From Pelecanus crispus (taxonomy: Eukaryota > Chordata > Aves > Pelecaniformes > Pelecanidae), in NCBI RefSeq assembly GCF_030463565.1, contig NC_134646.1, positions 61,273,710 through 61,337,709 on the forward strand: a DNA stretch of 64,000 nucleotides, in the 5' to 3' direction. Below, piece after piece: positions 39,001 to 50,718 of the stretch. Every line of letters begins with the position of its first letter. Position 1 is the stretch's first letter. A program made the position numbers and the translations under genes. The notes under the pieces are model-generated. The model searched no databases. It was not told where the DNA came from and was given only the letters and a program-made list of their open reading frames with translations.

Positions 39001-42000
39001 TGGCAAATCTGTGCCCCCCACCCCCCCCCAAAAAAAAGAGTGGAGAAACTCCTTAGGAGATTATCTTGGTTAAAATACATGATCTTTTACTTATTGCTAG
39101 ACCCAGATTCTGAGACCTATTTTATGTATCTAAAAATCCCTCAAAGTGTAAACTAGATCTTTATAAATGGGCTATTAAGCGCTCTCATTTAAAGGACTTC
39201 TATTTGTAATTTCAAAGCTACCTATAAATGTCATGAGTATGATTTTCTATGCTTTGAGTCATAACATCCCATTTTTAATGCAGAACTATTAGTAGTGATG
39301 ATTAATAATTTACTGCCTTTATTCTTACACGTCAGTTTTCTATTAAATGCAGGTTTTTCAGAACTGTCACGGACACAAGCAGGGAGGAAAAAATGCCCCT
39401 TTGAGGCTTTAATTACTGATTTGCTTCTAGAATACATTTGCTGTTAATAGAGTAATAGTGTTTTTATTAGTTATATTTACAATATATAACATTATAAACA
39501 ACATCAATATGTTACTGATAAAAAGACAAGTACATAAAAATCAGATTTAAGGGTTGTATTCCTTATGTGTATATGCCATCTTTGATTGCAAGTCTGCTTT
39601 TTTCAGTGCTGCCCAAGGAACACAGCAAAATATTGCTACGTGCATAAAACAGCTGCTAAGAATTTTTACAGTCATAATTCAGCTAGTAGTTTTTCTCTTA
39701 ATTTCTGAGCACTACTGAAAGTTGTTAAGAAATACAGAATTATTCATTTCCTCTTGAGACCTTCCAAGAAATTCTGCTAGGCAGACTTCGAGAATCTCTG
39801 AAACATTAATGAAGTTATTTCCATGAGTGCATAAAATAAAATATCCAGATAAACTTGGTGGAGGTTACTAGAGATCCGTGACAAAGGAGCTAAATTAGAA
39901 ATTAGTCCTTTTGCCTTTTCCATTCCACTCTTGTCTTAAGACCGCTTCCAGATCTTCCTTTGACATTAACTGTTACAGCGCATGCTTAGGGCTTCAGCGC
40001 ATTAGATCTCCACTGGCTATTCATAAAAAAATCATGACCTAAATAATGCTAATTTAATGAATTTCTTAAAGATTAAGTTTTCTAGTGTTCTCAAAAGAAA
40101 AAGATGAAAATCAATTCTGTTATATAGAATTGGAGCGAGCCTCTCATCAGAAGCTGGCTGAGCCCTGAACTGCTGTCATTGTAGAACAGGGCTAACCATA
40201 ACAGTTGCACGATCAAGTGCAATAACCCCACCAAGAGCACAATATTAAGAGAGCAGCAGCAGGATGGGAAGACTGAGGAGTTTATGAACTGGGTGCTGAG
40301 GACAGTCAGAGGTGTCCAACCCAGCTCTATCTTTCTCTCTCTGTGTGGTGTAGAGCTTGCACTCCAACTGTGCTTCCAAAGATGAACACCTCACACTTGC
40401 AAAGAATCTTTCAGCTTCCTAGGATGCCAGTACACTCCATCCTTGCTTTTCCACTGTCAGCAGTGTGTGAACCTGTACTGGAACATGTACTTCTTTGATA
40501 ACCTTCCAAACTTTGTTCAAGGTGTTCAGCATAGAGGAGGCAAGGAATAATTTGAAAGGGGCAAACCTGAATGGAATTTCCAGAAAATTTCATTCAGGAA
40601 AATGTAAAACATCTGGCCCTAGGTTTTCCTCATCACCTTATTTCAAAACCTTCCTGTTTTTTCATGGAAGGTGTTTAACAGTTTAAGAATAAGGTATTTA
40701 CCAGCTTTCTGTCTGATCAGTGCCATATGTAATTCTATAGTTGAAGATAACGTATTTTGTTTAAAACAGATTTTAAACACAGAGTAGCGGCAGTTTCTAC
40801 TATTCTAAGAAGAAAGAGTTCTAGACATGCAAGAAGAACCATACCTGCTACTAAAATTCATCCTTTTCCTGGTAAGTAATTGTCATGGTTTAGCCCCAGC
40901 CAGCAACTAAGCGCCACGCAGCCGCTCTCACTCTCCCTACCCCGATGGGATGGAGGAGAGAATCGGAGGAGTAAGAGTGAGAAACACTCCTGGGTTGAGA
41001 TAAGAACAGTTTAATAATTGAAATAAAGTAAAATAGTAATGATAATAATAACAATATAATAATGATAATAATAATCATCATAATGTACAAAGCAAGTGAT
41101 GCACAATGCAATTGCTCACCACCCGCCAACCGATACCTAGACAGTTCCCAAGCAGCGATCGCTGCTCCCCGGCCAACCCCCCCCAGTTTCTATACTGAGC
41201 ATGACGTCATATGGTATGGAATAGCCCTTTGGTCAGTTTGGATCATAGATTCTGGCTGTGCCCCCTCCCAGCTTCTTGTGTACCTGGCAGAGCATGGGAA
41301 GCTGAAAAGTCCTTGACTAGCATAAGCAGTACTTAGCAATAACTAAACCATCAGTGTGTTATCAGCATTCTTCTCCTACTAAATCCAAAACACAGCACTA
41401 TGCCTGCTACTAGGAAGAAAATTAACTCTATTCCAGCCGAAACCAGGACAGTACTATACAAGTAAAATAAAAACCTAACAAATCTTGAGGTATGAGGAGG
41501 TCAAGAAAGACCTTTTAAGTCTTTCCTGTCAGAGGATGCTTCAAGTTACCTTGATCCTATACAAATCTGATGTGCCATATGTTATGGAAACATTTTTATA
41601 TCAATAATAAATAATTCTGACGATGAAACTGTAAGAAGACTTATGTATATCATGTGGGAATGCTTCTCCCAGTCTTCCAAATGCATTACATTTATGACTT
41701 TGGGTTTTTTACCTCCTTTTAATTTTTGACCATGTTGTGTGCCACATTTGAGGTTTGGCAGCTGAGTGCTTTGTGTGTGTATGAAAAGTATAGGCATATA
41801 CACACATGTATGTATGCTCTTTGTGTTTATGACTCTTGACAAAATCTGCTACCAAAGGATGGAATGGATCGCTGTAACAGGACTCAGAGAATGACTCTTA
41901 TGGCACTTTGTAGCCTATTTCTAGGGAAAAATTCCCACTAAGTACAATTTTCTAGTCTCAGATAGGAATTAAAATGGGGTCTTCTGAGAGTGTACTATGT

Positions 42001-45000
42001 TTAGCACAGATAAATTAAATGGCATGGCTAAACTCAAAGTTTTGGTTCCAGAAATTACGATTCGGTAACAAATCTTTGTGTGAGGGGAAATTAGCAACCG
42101 TAGCTCTGAGTGTTACTGATATTGCTGGAAGAGTCATATGCTTTAGTAAATTCTATGGATTCTGGTTTCACGAAGGGAGCTCTATCTTTAAAAAGATTAA
42201 CATGGACATATAGAATAATAGTTCTGAATGGCAAATGGACCTCTCTCCAAAACACCAACAACTACAAAGCCAGCAAAGGAAAAAAAATGGTTTTAAATTT
42301 GCCTAGGCTTGGGTGCCTCCCTGTTTGTTTTGTTGGTTCTTCAGGAATAAGAGGAGACTCAATATTTCTCTCTACAACTCAGTAAATCATGGCATTTCAA
42401 TTTTACCTAGGAAAGAGTGAATAGCTCCCTGTCTGCCTGAACTCTCCTGGGAGTACAATTTATGCTCCGCACTTTTAAAGCACTGGCTACATCTAAGATG
42501 TATTTATGAGCTCATTATTTTCATACCGCAGGAAAGGAATTATCTTTCTGACATCTTTTGTCTTGAGTAGCTTCACTAATACCATACCTGTTTTATCAGC
42601 ATGTTCACAAAGGCATTTTTAGTATTCTATATCCAAAGGCATTTTTTATCATGGACTTCTATGGAAATTCAAATCTCGTCTTATTAGATTTTACTGAAGA
42701 GAATAGGAATCCCATATTGGTCTGTCATTCTTACTTCTATGTTCCTCCCACTTCAATCTATCCATTTAACCCAGAAAGATGCTTAGTTGTATGAACTGCT
42801 ATAATGGGTTTTATTTTAATAGGAAATTCCTTGATTTCACACACTGTAATTCCAGTCAATCCAGTCAATTTCCCAATTTATACCAATATAATTTAAAGCA
42901 GAATCAAGACCATATGAAAAGAGTTTATTTTTTTCACAGTTGCTAAATTTAAGATTTGCTCCTGTGATAATGGTTTATAAATATCTATAGATGACTTCTT
43001 CGACAGGCCTCAATGATATTTTCACTGTCATTAGTGCATAGCTTGGAATATTGAAACAAAACATTGAGATCCACTGAAGACAATACAACCACCCTGGAAA
43101 CATTGTAATAAGACTAAATAACTACATGTCTGAGAGGATGTGACAGTATCTCATGTAGATGAAAAGATGCATAGGTACTACTAAAAGGTTATTCAAAGTT
43201 CAGAAAGGATAAGGGAAGCAAAAGAAGGAAACCTGTACTTTGAGAATGAGAATGATTTCCTAAGTAGACTCAGGAAATTACTGTCTTAATATCACTGTGG
43301 TCCTACAAAAAGATAATTTACAGCAGGGATGCTAGTTTTGTGAAACTGTTAGTGGCTCTATGTCCATGAATCATTACCATTTAGCCCGGTGGCCAGAGGA
43401 AAGGAGGAAAAATGTATAGTATGTTCTCTAGGGCAGGATTGAAATTACAGCCTTCCAAATTCATGGTACTACAAGGGATTAAGCACACATAGTGAGGATA
43501 GGGGAGCTTTAAAGCATTCTGGTCATGAAAGTTGACTAAACGTTGTCTGTGCTATCAAGCCAAAAAAGTATGCACTAGGGCATGGGCTGTACAGACCATG
43601 TTTGTAGACTTTGGATCTGTTCCTGCCATTGTGTTTATGTAAAACAGTCCCTTGAATGGTATGAATTGACAAAACTCAGTTGCCCTTAAATGCAGCCACA
43701 AGAGAAGGGAAAGAGTATAGGGTGCTTTTTCTTCAGTGCAAGAATTAAGTATTCTTTAAGTGGCTGATCTGTGTTTTCAGACACAGAGCATTTTCGTATC
43801 AAATAGGACTTGATAGTAGTAGCACATGGAAAATAATCCATAGAAGAAAAGGCAATTCCTTGCTTTGTGTTCATGACAGAGAATCTTAGGGAGATGCCCA
43901 CATAAGAGACTTTTATTGCAAGAATTTGTTTGAGGAGCTTTCTCAAATTGAAGACGCAATAGAAGAGGTTTTGGAAAAACTTAATAAATTAATAATAGCA
44001 ATTAGAAGGACTAGGCAGTATTCCCCACAGTGTTTTAAAAGAACTCAGATAGAAACTGCTAAACTGGCACGTGCAGCTTACTGCTTAAATCAGCCTCAGT
44101 TCTGGAGAAAGGGAAGGCAGCTATACTTACCCTGCTGTTATACCTTTCCTTTAGTCCACTTTCCTTAAACCACTTCAGTACCTTTTCCACTACCAGTAAC
44201 TGATTAAGTATAGCTATTCCTATATAGCTGTATCCTAAAACAAAAATAAGCCTGGGGACATGGCACAGAATCACTTGTTGGGAGCAGGCCAGTGTGTGTG
44301 AACTGTACATTACATTACTAAAAAAAAAGAAGTAGTTGCACAGGAAACAGATTGCATAAATCAGGGCATTTAATACCTAGACTGAATCTGCCTAGAAGGG
44401 TCTTTTCATAATGGCAGTTTCATTAATATAATTATATGGATTATACTAAGTGTGAATTTATATTACCAAAAGTCTACCACTATAAATTCCCATTTAGACC
44501 TTCTTTTCCTAGCACAAGAATTACATTCCTTGGGTTTTTTAATTCTATTTTGAAAGCAGCATTAAGGTCTATTGGAAGATAGGCCTGCTCCCTTTCCTAT
44601 GCTAGAATGGAACCGTGCAGACAGGGAGTCATATTGTTAATACCATCATGTTATTACTCTACACTCTGTGTGGTCAACCGTAGTTCAAATGTGCTGCCTT
44701 GTTCTACATTGCTCAAATGGTATACTTCTTTCATTTTCAGTGATACTCCATTGGCTCACAGAGTCACAGTTTCGTTCATTACATTTTAGGATACGAGTAC
44801 AGGATTCCCTGGCTCACTTGTCTGGCTCACGGTAATGCAAAGTTAATTCTGACGGATGGTAATTTTATAACTCATCCTGGAAGAAGGTCATTGTAGCATC
44901 ATGGTGACAACCAGGACTCAGAGAGTAAGACCTCAGGGTTTCTGGCCTGCAGGTTTTTTCTGGACTGTTTAGATTTTTGTGACATCCAAAGCATTTGATA

Positions 45001-46898
45001 TAAATGGGCTTGACAGCTGTAATTTGCACATAAGAAACAGCAAGACAAATTTCCTCTCAGTCATTTGAATTCCTGTATTGCTTTCTGTGCTATCCTATTA
45101 AAACAATAGTTCCTCTCCTACAAGATTAGAAGAAATAGGTGAAATTCTGCTCTCTCTCTGGTGTATTGCTACAGCATCAGGTTGGTTGACAGGTTGGAAA
45201 TAGAAGCGAACGCTGGCTCAGTAGTGTCAGGGCTGGCATCCCAGTGAATTCAGACTCAGTCCTGCTTGTATTCTGCAATACATTTTCTTTTTAGCAAAGG
45301 GGACAGGCAGGAGACATCTTCTACAGCAGCAAATAGATGCAAAGCCAAGAAAGGAGAAATTTGTTTAATCTTGGCCAAGTGAAGCATCACCTATTTGATT
45401 CTGATACTTCTCAGTTCCTGACATAGCTGAGTAGCTGTCTTTTCCTCTGCAGCTTAGATGAATAATGCTGGGAAAACCAAAGCTTGTCACAATATTCAAT
45501 ATTAAACAGACTTACATGTTTCTGAGACACAACATTTCCAGAGAAAAATGTGAAGCCTTATTACTGCTTTGCGTCTTTTTTTTATGTTTCAGAACAGAGG
45601 ATAAAATCTATAGGATGCAGGTAATTTTAGGGAGCTTTTCATAGCCCCTGTATGCTTTCAGTAGAGCACTGATGCACAAGGGGCCATTTCTCTGCTCAGT
45701 TTGCGTGCATGCAGAACAGTGTTACACACAGGCTCTGAAGGGATAATCAGCCTACATTCCCATTCTCTCCAGATTCATCCTGAGTGTGAAACAAGATCCG
45801 TTGTTATTTTTAAAACTACCCCAGTTTTATTTTAACTTTGCTTTTCCTATTCAGTTGCTTAATTACCAACATCAAAACTCCACTTTTTAACTGCATTTGT
45901 AAAGAGAGAAGCCCAAATGATACAGTAAGTGGAGAAGGGATGTAGCTACATATAAGTGACACAATTCATCCTCTTGTTATGAACTCAGTAGAAAACCCAT
46001 TTGTAGGTTTACAGACATTATGGTCAGGGACAGGATGGACCTGGAGTTAAGATATTATTTGTGTTCTATGGTGGTTCTTTGAAAAATGCATTATATCAAC
46101 AGCTCTGACTTCATTAGCTTGACAATGCTATTTCTGCATTTCTTTATCTGCATCCCAGTAAGATATCATACCAGTATCTGCGTTGCCAGTGTGCTAAAGG
46201 CATCACCACACCTCTCCCTGCTTCCGAGTGCATGCTGTCATCTTTGTTAACAACTGGATGAAACCCCGTAGCTCTCCCTGAGTGTATGACAAGTTAGCTG
46301 AGGCCACATCATGTGTTCCTGAGTGGCAATCTGGGCTGCCCTTATGTGAAAATGAATCAGAAAGCTCACACTCTAAAGTTCAGGTGTTTCTGCTTAACTG
46401 GCCAACTGTAGGCTTTTGAATTTTAGGAGAACTCTTAGTTAACCCCAACTTTGCATGCTTTTGTATTTTCACTACTAGTAAAATTTCCAAGAGCAATTTA
46501 CTTGCCTACCTTCGATCTGCTTCCCAGGGAGACTTAGGATCAGCATGCTGTAGTCCCACTAGTATCAAGAGGAAGTTAACTAGAAAACATGGTTAGTACT
46601 TTCAGGAGTTCCTGACATGTATCTGCACCTCAAGGCACTGAAACCCCACTGAAAAACTGGCTGTCCACGTCTGCCTTGTGTTCAGATGGGTCTCAATTAT
46701 TTTCAAACTTGCAGATTCAATGTTTAACACGCTGCAGATGTATTTGCTGTTTAATAATATTGATAAAAATTATCTTAACTTTCATCAGTGCAAGCCAGCA
46801 AACAACAGGTCCCACTTACTGCACAGACCACAAAGATACTGCCCATAATTCCTGAACACGAGCATTGTCATGTGGGTGCAACTGTAGAAGGTAAGTAA
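29959..46898 (+). CDS. TMEM156: TMEM156, transmembrane protein 156 (six coding exons, complete)
   Basis: The join 29959-30058, 33328-33609, 35147-35407, 37524-37631, 40770-40871, 46789-46898 gives 963 nt, 320 residues plus TAA. Human TMEM156 is about 296 residues and aligns by eye over the whole length. Layout: hydrophobic N-terminal signal or anchor (about residues 10-29); a Cys-rich extracellular region (34-221) with eight N-X-S/T sites; a single transmembrane helix (about 222-244, starting IIWVTMILVVFVF); then a basic cytoplasmic tail with RRKSS and HARR motifs, ending in a LPIIPE motif that matches human LPPIPE. The molecular function of the family is not established to my knowledge. All five introns are phase 1. 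The gene is divergent from KLHL5 and convergent with FAM114A1, as in human. Identification rests on remembered similarity plus splice sites. Confidence 0.92.
30059..33327 (+). other. TMEM156: TMEM156 intron 1
   Basis: 3.3 kb, GTGAGT to TTTTTTTACAG. AT-rich; nothing else recognised. Confidence 0.8.
33328..33609 (+). CDS. TMEM156: TMEM156 coding exon 2 (extracellular)
   Basis: 282 nt, phase 1 at both ends, between TTTTACAG and GTAAGT. Encodes VSCVDTC then four potential N-glycosylation sites (NTT, NNS, NQT, NHS) and VNHSNFQNIPCIC. This follows human LSCLEVC...LNPSNFRNFTRTC in order and cysteine spacing. Confidence 0.93.
33610..35146 (+). other. TMEM156: TMEM156 intron 2
   Basis: 1.5 kb of AT-rich sequence from GTAAGT to TTTAATTTTTAG. 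Contains chance open frames of 62-110 codons on both strands; no repeat recognised. Confidence 0.8.
35147..35407 (+). CDS. TMEM156: TMEM156 coding exon 3 (extracellular, membrane-proximal)
   Basis: 261 nt, phase 1 at both ends, donor GAAT|GTAAGT. Encodes GSLEVKTKD (human GSMEVKAND), CKYFNFTTV (human CQHFNFSVA) and DCINISLQL (human DCIHISLHL). Further N-X-S/T sites are NFT, NNS, NHS and NIS. Confidence 0.95.
35408..37523 (+). other. TMEM156: TMEM156 intron 3
   Basis: 2.1 kb. Two tandem perfect hairpins at 35518-35566 are described separately. A 109-codon open frame (36882-37211) has no recognisable domain and no flanking consensus splice pair that would make it an exon. Confidence 0.75.
35518..35566 (+). 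repeat. Two tandem perfect 9-bp hairpins with the same core
   Basis: Hairpin 1 has arms 35518-35526 and 35531-35539; hairpin 2 has arms 35545-35553 and 35558-35566. Both have the core CTTTTCACAAGAAAAG with loop ACAA. The outer three pairs differ (AAT/ATT versus ATT/AAT), yet both stems stay perfectly paired. Confidence 0.85.
37524..37631 (+). CDS. TMEM156: TMEM156 coding exon 4 (transmembrane helix)
   Basis: 108 nt, phase 1 at both ends, TTATGGACAG to ACT|GTAAGT. Encodes YPMCMTK then a 23-residue hydrophobic helix starting IIWVTMILVV, then YKIVQDNEQN. Human has CSMKITWYILVLLVFIF at this place. The conserved Cys-x-Met-Lys-type entry to the helix supports the match. Confidence 0.94.
37632..40769 (+). 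other. TMEM156: TMEM156 intron 4
   Basis: 3.1 kb, AT-rich. A short C-run/A-run (39014-39037) is the only simple repeat. Open frames (up to 111 codons at 38745-39080, minus) show no known domain. Confidence 0.75.
40770..40871 (+). CDS. TMEM156: TMEM156 coding exon 5 (cytoplasmic, basic)
   Basis: 102 nt, phase 1 at both ends, TTTAAAACAG to CCTG|GTAAGTAAT. Encodes a basic juxtamembrane segment with ILRRKSSRHARR, weakly similar to the human cytoplasmic tail. Frame, length and splice sites fit between exons 4 and 6. A solo LTR begins 9 nt after its end. Confidence 0.83.
40881..41450 (-). mobile_element. Solo LTR of an avian endogenous retrovirus, antisense to TMEM156
   Basis: A 570-bp element bounded by TGTC...GACA ends, with a likely 5-bp target duplication (GTAAT on the left at 40876-40880, GTACT on the right at 41451-41455; one mismatch). 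I recognise it as an LTR family common in bird genomes. The sense strand appears to be minus. Read that way it has a CRE palindrome TGACGTCA (41202-41209), a weakened TATA-like box (TATAGAAA, 41187-41194) and then ATTAAA (41010-41015), which could be the polyadenylation signal. An ATA-type microsatellite sits at about 41035-41083. No gag, pol or env sequence is present, so it is a solo LTR left by recombination. The exact family name is not assigned. Confidence 0.88.
41451..46788 (+). other. TMEM156: TMEM156 intron 5, remainder
   Basis: 5.3 kb after the LTR, ending at TTTCATCAG. AT-rich, without recognised exons or mobile elements. Confidence 0.75.
46789..46898 (+). CDS. TMEM156: TMEM156 coding exon 6 (terminal, cytoplasmic tail and stop)
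   Basis: Begins after TTTCATCAG in phase 1. Encodes VQASKQQVPLTAQTTKILPI then IPEHEHCHVGATVEGK and TAA at 46896-46898. The human C-terminus LPLDQVQEVLPPIPEL aligns with VPLTAQTTKILPIIPE, so the bird protein has about 12 extra residues. The stop lies in GAAG|GTAAGTAA, which is also a perfect donor. I prefer the terminal-exon reading because human ends at the same motif and AATAAA follows 72 nt later. Confidence 0.85.
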
Positions 46899-46969
46899 AT
46901 TTCTCACAACTCCGATTATTCTGTTTTGCCTTGCATTTTTAGAATTAACAGTATGCAATATCTGATCGA

Positions 46970-46975
46970 AATAAA
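46970..46975 (+). terminator. TMEM156: TMEM156 polyadenylation signal candidate (AATAAA)
   Basis: First AATAAA after the stop, about 72 nt downstream. A T/G-rich stretch (around 47022-47034) follows at a plausible distance. It would give a very short 3' UTR. Confidence 0.55.
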
Positions 46976-49900
46976 TTACTACTTCTTCTAGCCAAGTATA
47001 TGAGATGACAAATTGGAAAATGTGTTTTGTGAGAGCTAGGTGGCAGGGAAACAAAATCAATTTTCCTTCTGCTACCAAGAGTCCTCTATAAACTAATGTG
47101 TTAGCCTTTTAAACCCTCTGTGTCCCTGAAGGCCCCAGTGCAAATTCTGACACTGTATTTCTGGTGTAAAATACTGTGTCCTGGACTTCAGCATTATGTT
47201 GACATTTGTTTCTGACAAGGGCAGAGGAAAGAAGCAATTTGCAAATGATCTCTGAAGAGAATCACGTTTGAAATAAATACTTTGCTGATCAGATTCCCCA
47301 AACAAAAGAAATTGATCGCTCTGTCATTATTACACCAGTCAGAAGGAGTGACAAGAAGTTGGGTTCAGCTTGGAGCTAAAACTAGTCTCCCACTTCTAAC
47401 TTTCTCCAGCCCTTGTACTGCAGTAATTGTTTCAGGAAGTCCAGATGAAAGGAAACAAGTCTGAAAAGAAATGTGCAGTAAGAGGTACCTCTTCCTGGCA
47501 ATACTTGTAATGCCTAGAAATGGAACAGTTGCTACTTGAATAAGTAATACAGACTAATATATCAATTGCATAGACAAGGTTACGGCTACTTGCACAGATT
47601 ATATTACTGTTTATGGTGAATTTTTTAGCTTGAAAGCTTAAGAAGGCCCTTCTTTACATCTGTTTAAATTGGATGGAGTTTTACTGAAAACTCAATATCA
47701 TGTCATGCTATCTTTTTAATGTGTTAAAAAAATTGAGGTACTGAAGAGCAGTTTGATTTTTGTGCTTCATATGGAACCATAAACAAGTTGTATGTTGAGA
47801 GCAGAGCTAAAGAAGACATTTTGAAGACCACTGCTGACAAAAGATGAGGTACTGTCATAATAAATTAATAATTGAACTAGATTATTGTTTGGCTTTTGAG
47901 AGAGACTAGCTGGGTTACAGGACAGTGTATCATAGTAATTAAAAATACTGACCCCTTTTTAAGTGATTCCCATCCATAGATCTTACGAGAACTTACAAAG
48001 GTGGAAAGTTGTCATTATTACTATTATAAAATGAAGATATTGGGAGGCAGCAAAAGATAACATGACTTGGGAATTCCGTGACATAGTCGAGAGCAGTGCT
48101 CAGATCATCTGAGTTCAGCTGTTTGCCATTTGGATGTGACGAGCTTTTGCTGAGTGAGCAGGCCCTTTCCCAGAGTCCCATCAGCCTTTTCATAGGGCAG
48201 CTTCTTCCTTTCACCAGAGACTCCTCCCAACCAGTTCAGTACTAGACCATTTCTTTTTCTGATACCTGTCAACTGTCTCTCAGGTAAAGCTTTGTCTTCC
48301 CATACCCCTGTCTGCCACGTACCTGCCCACCTTAATTGTTTCCTGTGAGAGCATTTACTCTCAGGTTAAAAATAAGACATTTCTAAGGTTTTAATAGGAT
48401 GTGTTGCTAAGGAGGTGCTCACTAGTATTTGGTGCCTTCATTTATACAGTATTATGGCTGATCAGTAGCATGCTTTGTTCTAGGATGTTGGGTTCACCAA
48501 GACTCATCTTTCAGAAGCAGGAAAAAAAAAGTCATGGCCCATTCCCGTGCAAATTTAACTTTTGTGTTCCTAGAGGTGGGAGTAGCCGTTGGGATTGACC
48601 TGCTAGTACTCCTTTTGCTTTCATTATCCTAACTGTTATGTATTAAAGGGTAGAAAGAAGAGATGGAACAACTTTGCAGATCGCTGATTGCTCTGTGAGA
48701 CAATATATGATCCAGGACACTTTGGGATGAAATTATGCCTTTCCTTAATCTCTGGGTCAGTGACAGAAAGAAAAATATTAGGTATCTTGAGAAACCCCCA
48801 ATACCTTGTTCTAGTACTGCGCTGTATAGAAGCAAGTTTGCTTTCCAGGCCATAACGCAGTCCTCCTGTCCAAAGGACTGCTGGCAGTGAGATGAAGGCT
48901 GGAGGTGATACCTGGGATTAATGCCGAATACACAAAATTGTAATGTTACATGACATTGTGTGGAAAGATTATTAAAAAGTGTGGCTGGAGAGGCAAGAAC
49001 TTGGATCTAGATCTTGCCTTTCATCACATTAGGTTTTGAATTTTCTCAAAGGAATACTGTCTCAAAGCTAAATGCTTTGCAAAAATAATAAAAGCACTTT
49101 CTGCTTTAGTTCTGCTTCACTTCTGGCAAAGAAACACTTCCCCCTTCATCTGATAAGGTCAGATTCAACTCATTACTACTTGTGTTCGTGGGTGGCTCAG
49201 TGGCTAACGACCCTGCAGTTACAGGAAAGCTTGCAGCTAGAAGTTCTTTTGGGTACTTAGGCCGTGGAAGGAGATTGTGGTCTACTTTTGCCATGAGTGT
49301 TAGGGTTGTCTCTATAAAGTCTCTAGGATGCTGCTAAAGACTAGTTTGCTCAACAGGGAGGAGCTGGCTGCATTAGAGAAGTGCTGCACATGAACAGCTG
49401 AGTGCTGAGACTGAAAACACCAAGATGATTAAATTCCCAGAATTGACAGTTATAGACTCCATCAACTTGACAGAACCTGGTTTTTCCCAAGAAGGAGGTG
49501 GGGTGGAGATAAGAAGTGTGTACCAGGAGTTTCTTGATCAAAGAGCATCATCTCTGTATCATGCCACCACTTGCTCCCCTGAGGCCCATGCATTTCAGGC
49601 CACCGATACCACAGCCTCAAACAAGGAAGGGTTCTAGCTGGAGCTAGAAAACCTGGGAGAGCTCCACTGGAGATAGTGCTTACATCTGCCCTTCTCTGCT
49701 TCAAATCTGGCTTCAGTCCGGTTGGTAGAGTTACCTCAATGCCTGCCCTGGATCAAACAGGCAAGATGAGGACAGGCAAACTACTTTTGAGTTATGCTTT
49801 TCCTCATTTCCAGCTAGCTGGAGCTGCACTCAGAGAAAGCATTAACCATAGCACAGAGTGTTTATTTGATTTTTGTGTAAGGAGGCTAGCTACACAGTAG

Positions 49901-50684
49901 GTGTGGGAGGTATAACAGCAGCTGTAAGGAGGAGGAAATGGAAAAGCAAGGCTCACTCGTGTGTGTGTATATCTATACATCTATGTGTGTGTGGGCACAC
50001 AGAGATGCACGCACATGCTCCATTACTTACTGTTCATTGGTTACTATCACACTGACAGTTAATTCAGCTAATGAAAAATGTACCAACTTCTGCACTCGTA
50101 CCTTTGCCAAAGGGGAATATTTTCAGCATAGGTCACTTAATGTCTCTGTGTATTTTCACGGTAACTGTTATTATTACATTTGAGTGCTGAAGTTAAGAAT
50201 CTTCCTCTGTTTCTGCCATCTTTCATTAAACCACCATATTAGCAACTGTTCTGGAAAAAATGAATGAGCCAAGTCTCTCAAGTGCTTTAAGACAGTCCTC
50301 ACTTTACATATGATAGCTGTAGATATATTTCCTTAGTGCTGTCAAAATTACTCTAAATTTCAAGGCTGCTGTTTATTTAGATGGGAAGTATGAACATTTT
50401 ATTCAGGGCAAATATTTGCATTCTGAGGCAATGCTCTTCAGGGAACAGCACGTTAGGATAAGGCTCTGGAGACCCAACTTTTTCTGTCTCTGCTGATGAC
50501 ACCTCATTACTAATTTGCACCATGGTAATAATTGTCTATCCTCAGCTAAAACAGAGATTGTGTAGTGCTTTTAACTTACAAAACACTACTTGCATCAACT
50601 GGTACTTTAAACTTTAAAAGCCAAACTTACATCAGCTATTATTTTTAGCAGCTCTAAAGTGCTGTGGGATGTATATCTGGGTCT

Positions 50685-50686
<2 letters not shown>

Positions 50687-50714
<28 letters not shown>
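50687..50714 (+). repeat. T(28) homopolymer
   Basis: 28 uninterrupted T. On the minus strand this is a long A run, but nothing upstream of it on that strand resembles a known gene or retroposon. Confidence 0.9.

Positions 50715-50718
<4 letters not shown>

Noticed and set aside
49186-49262. tRNA-like or tRNA-SINE start (GTGGCTCAGTGGCTAA, like an A box)
   Set aside because: No B box (GGTTCGANNCC-like) at the right distance and no cloverleaf; a chance match.
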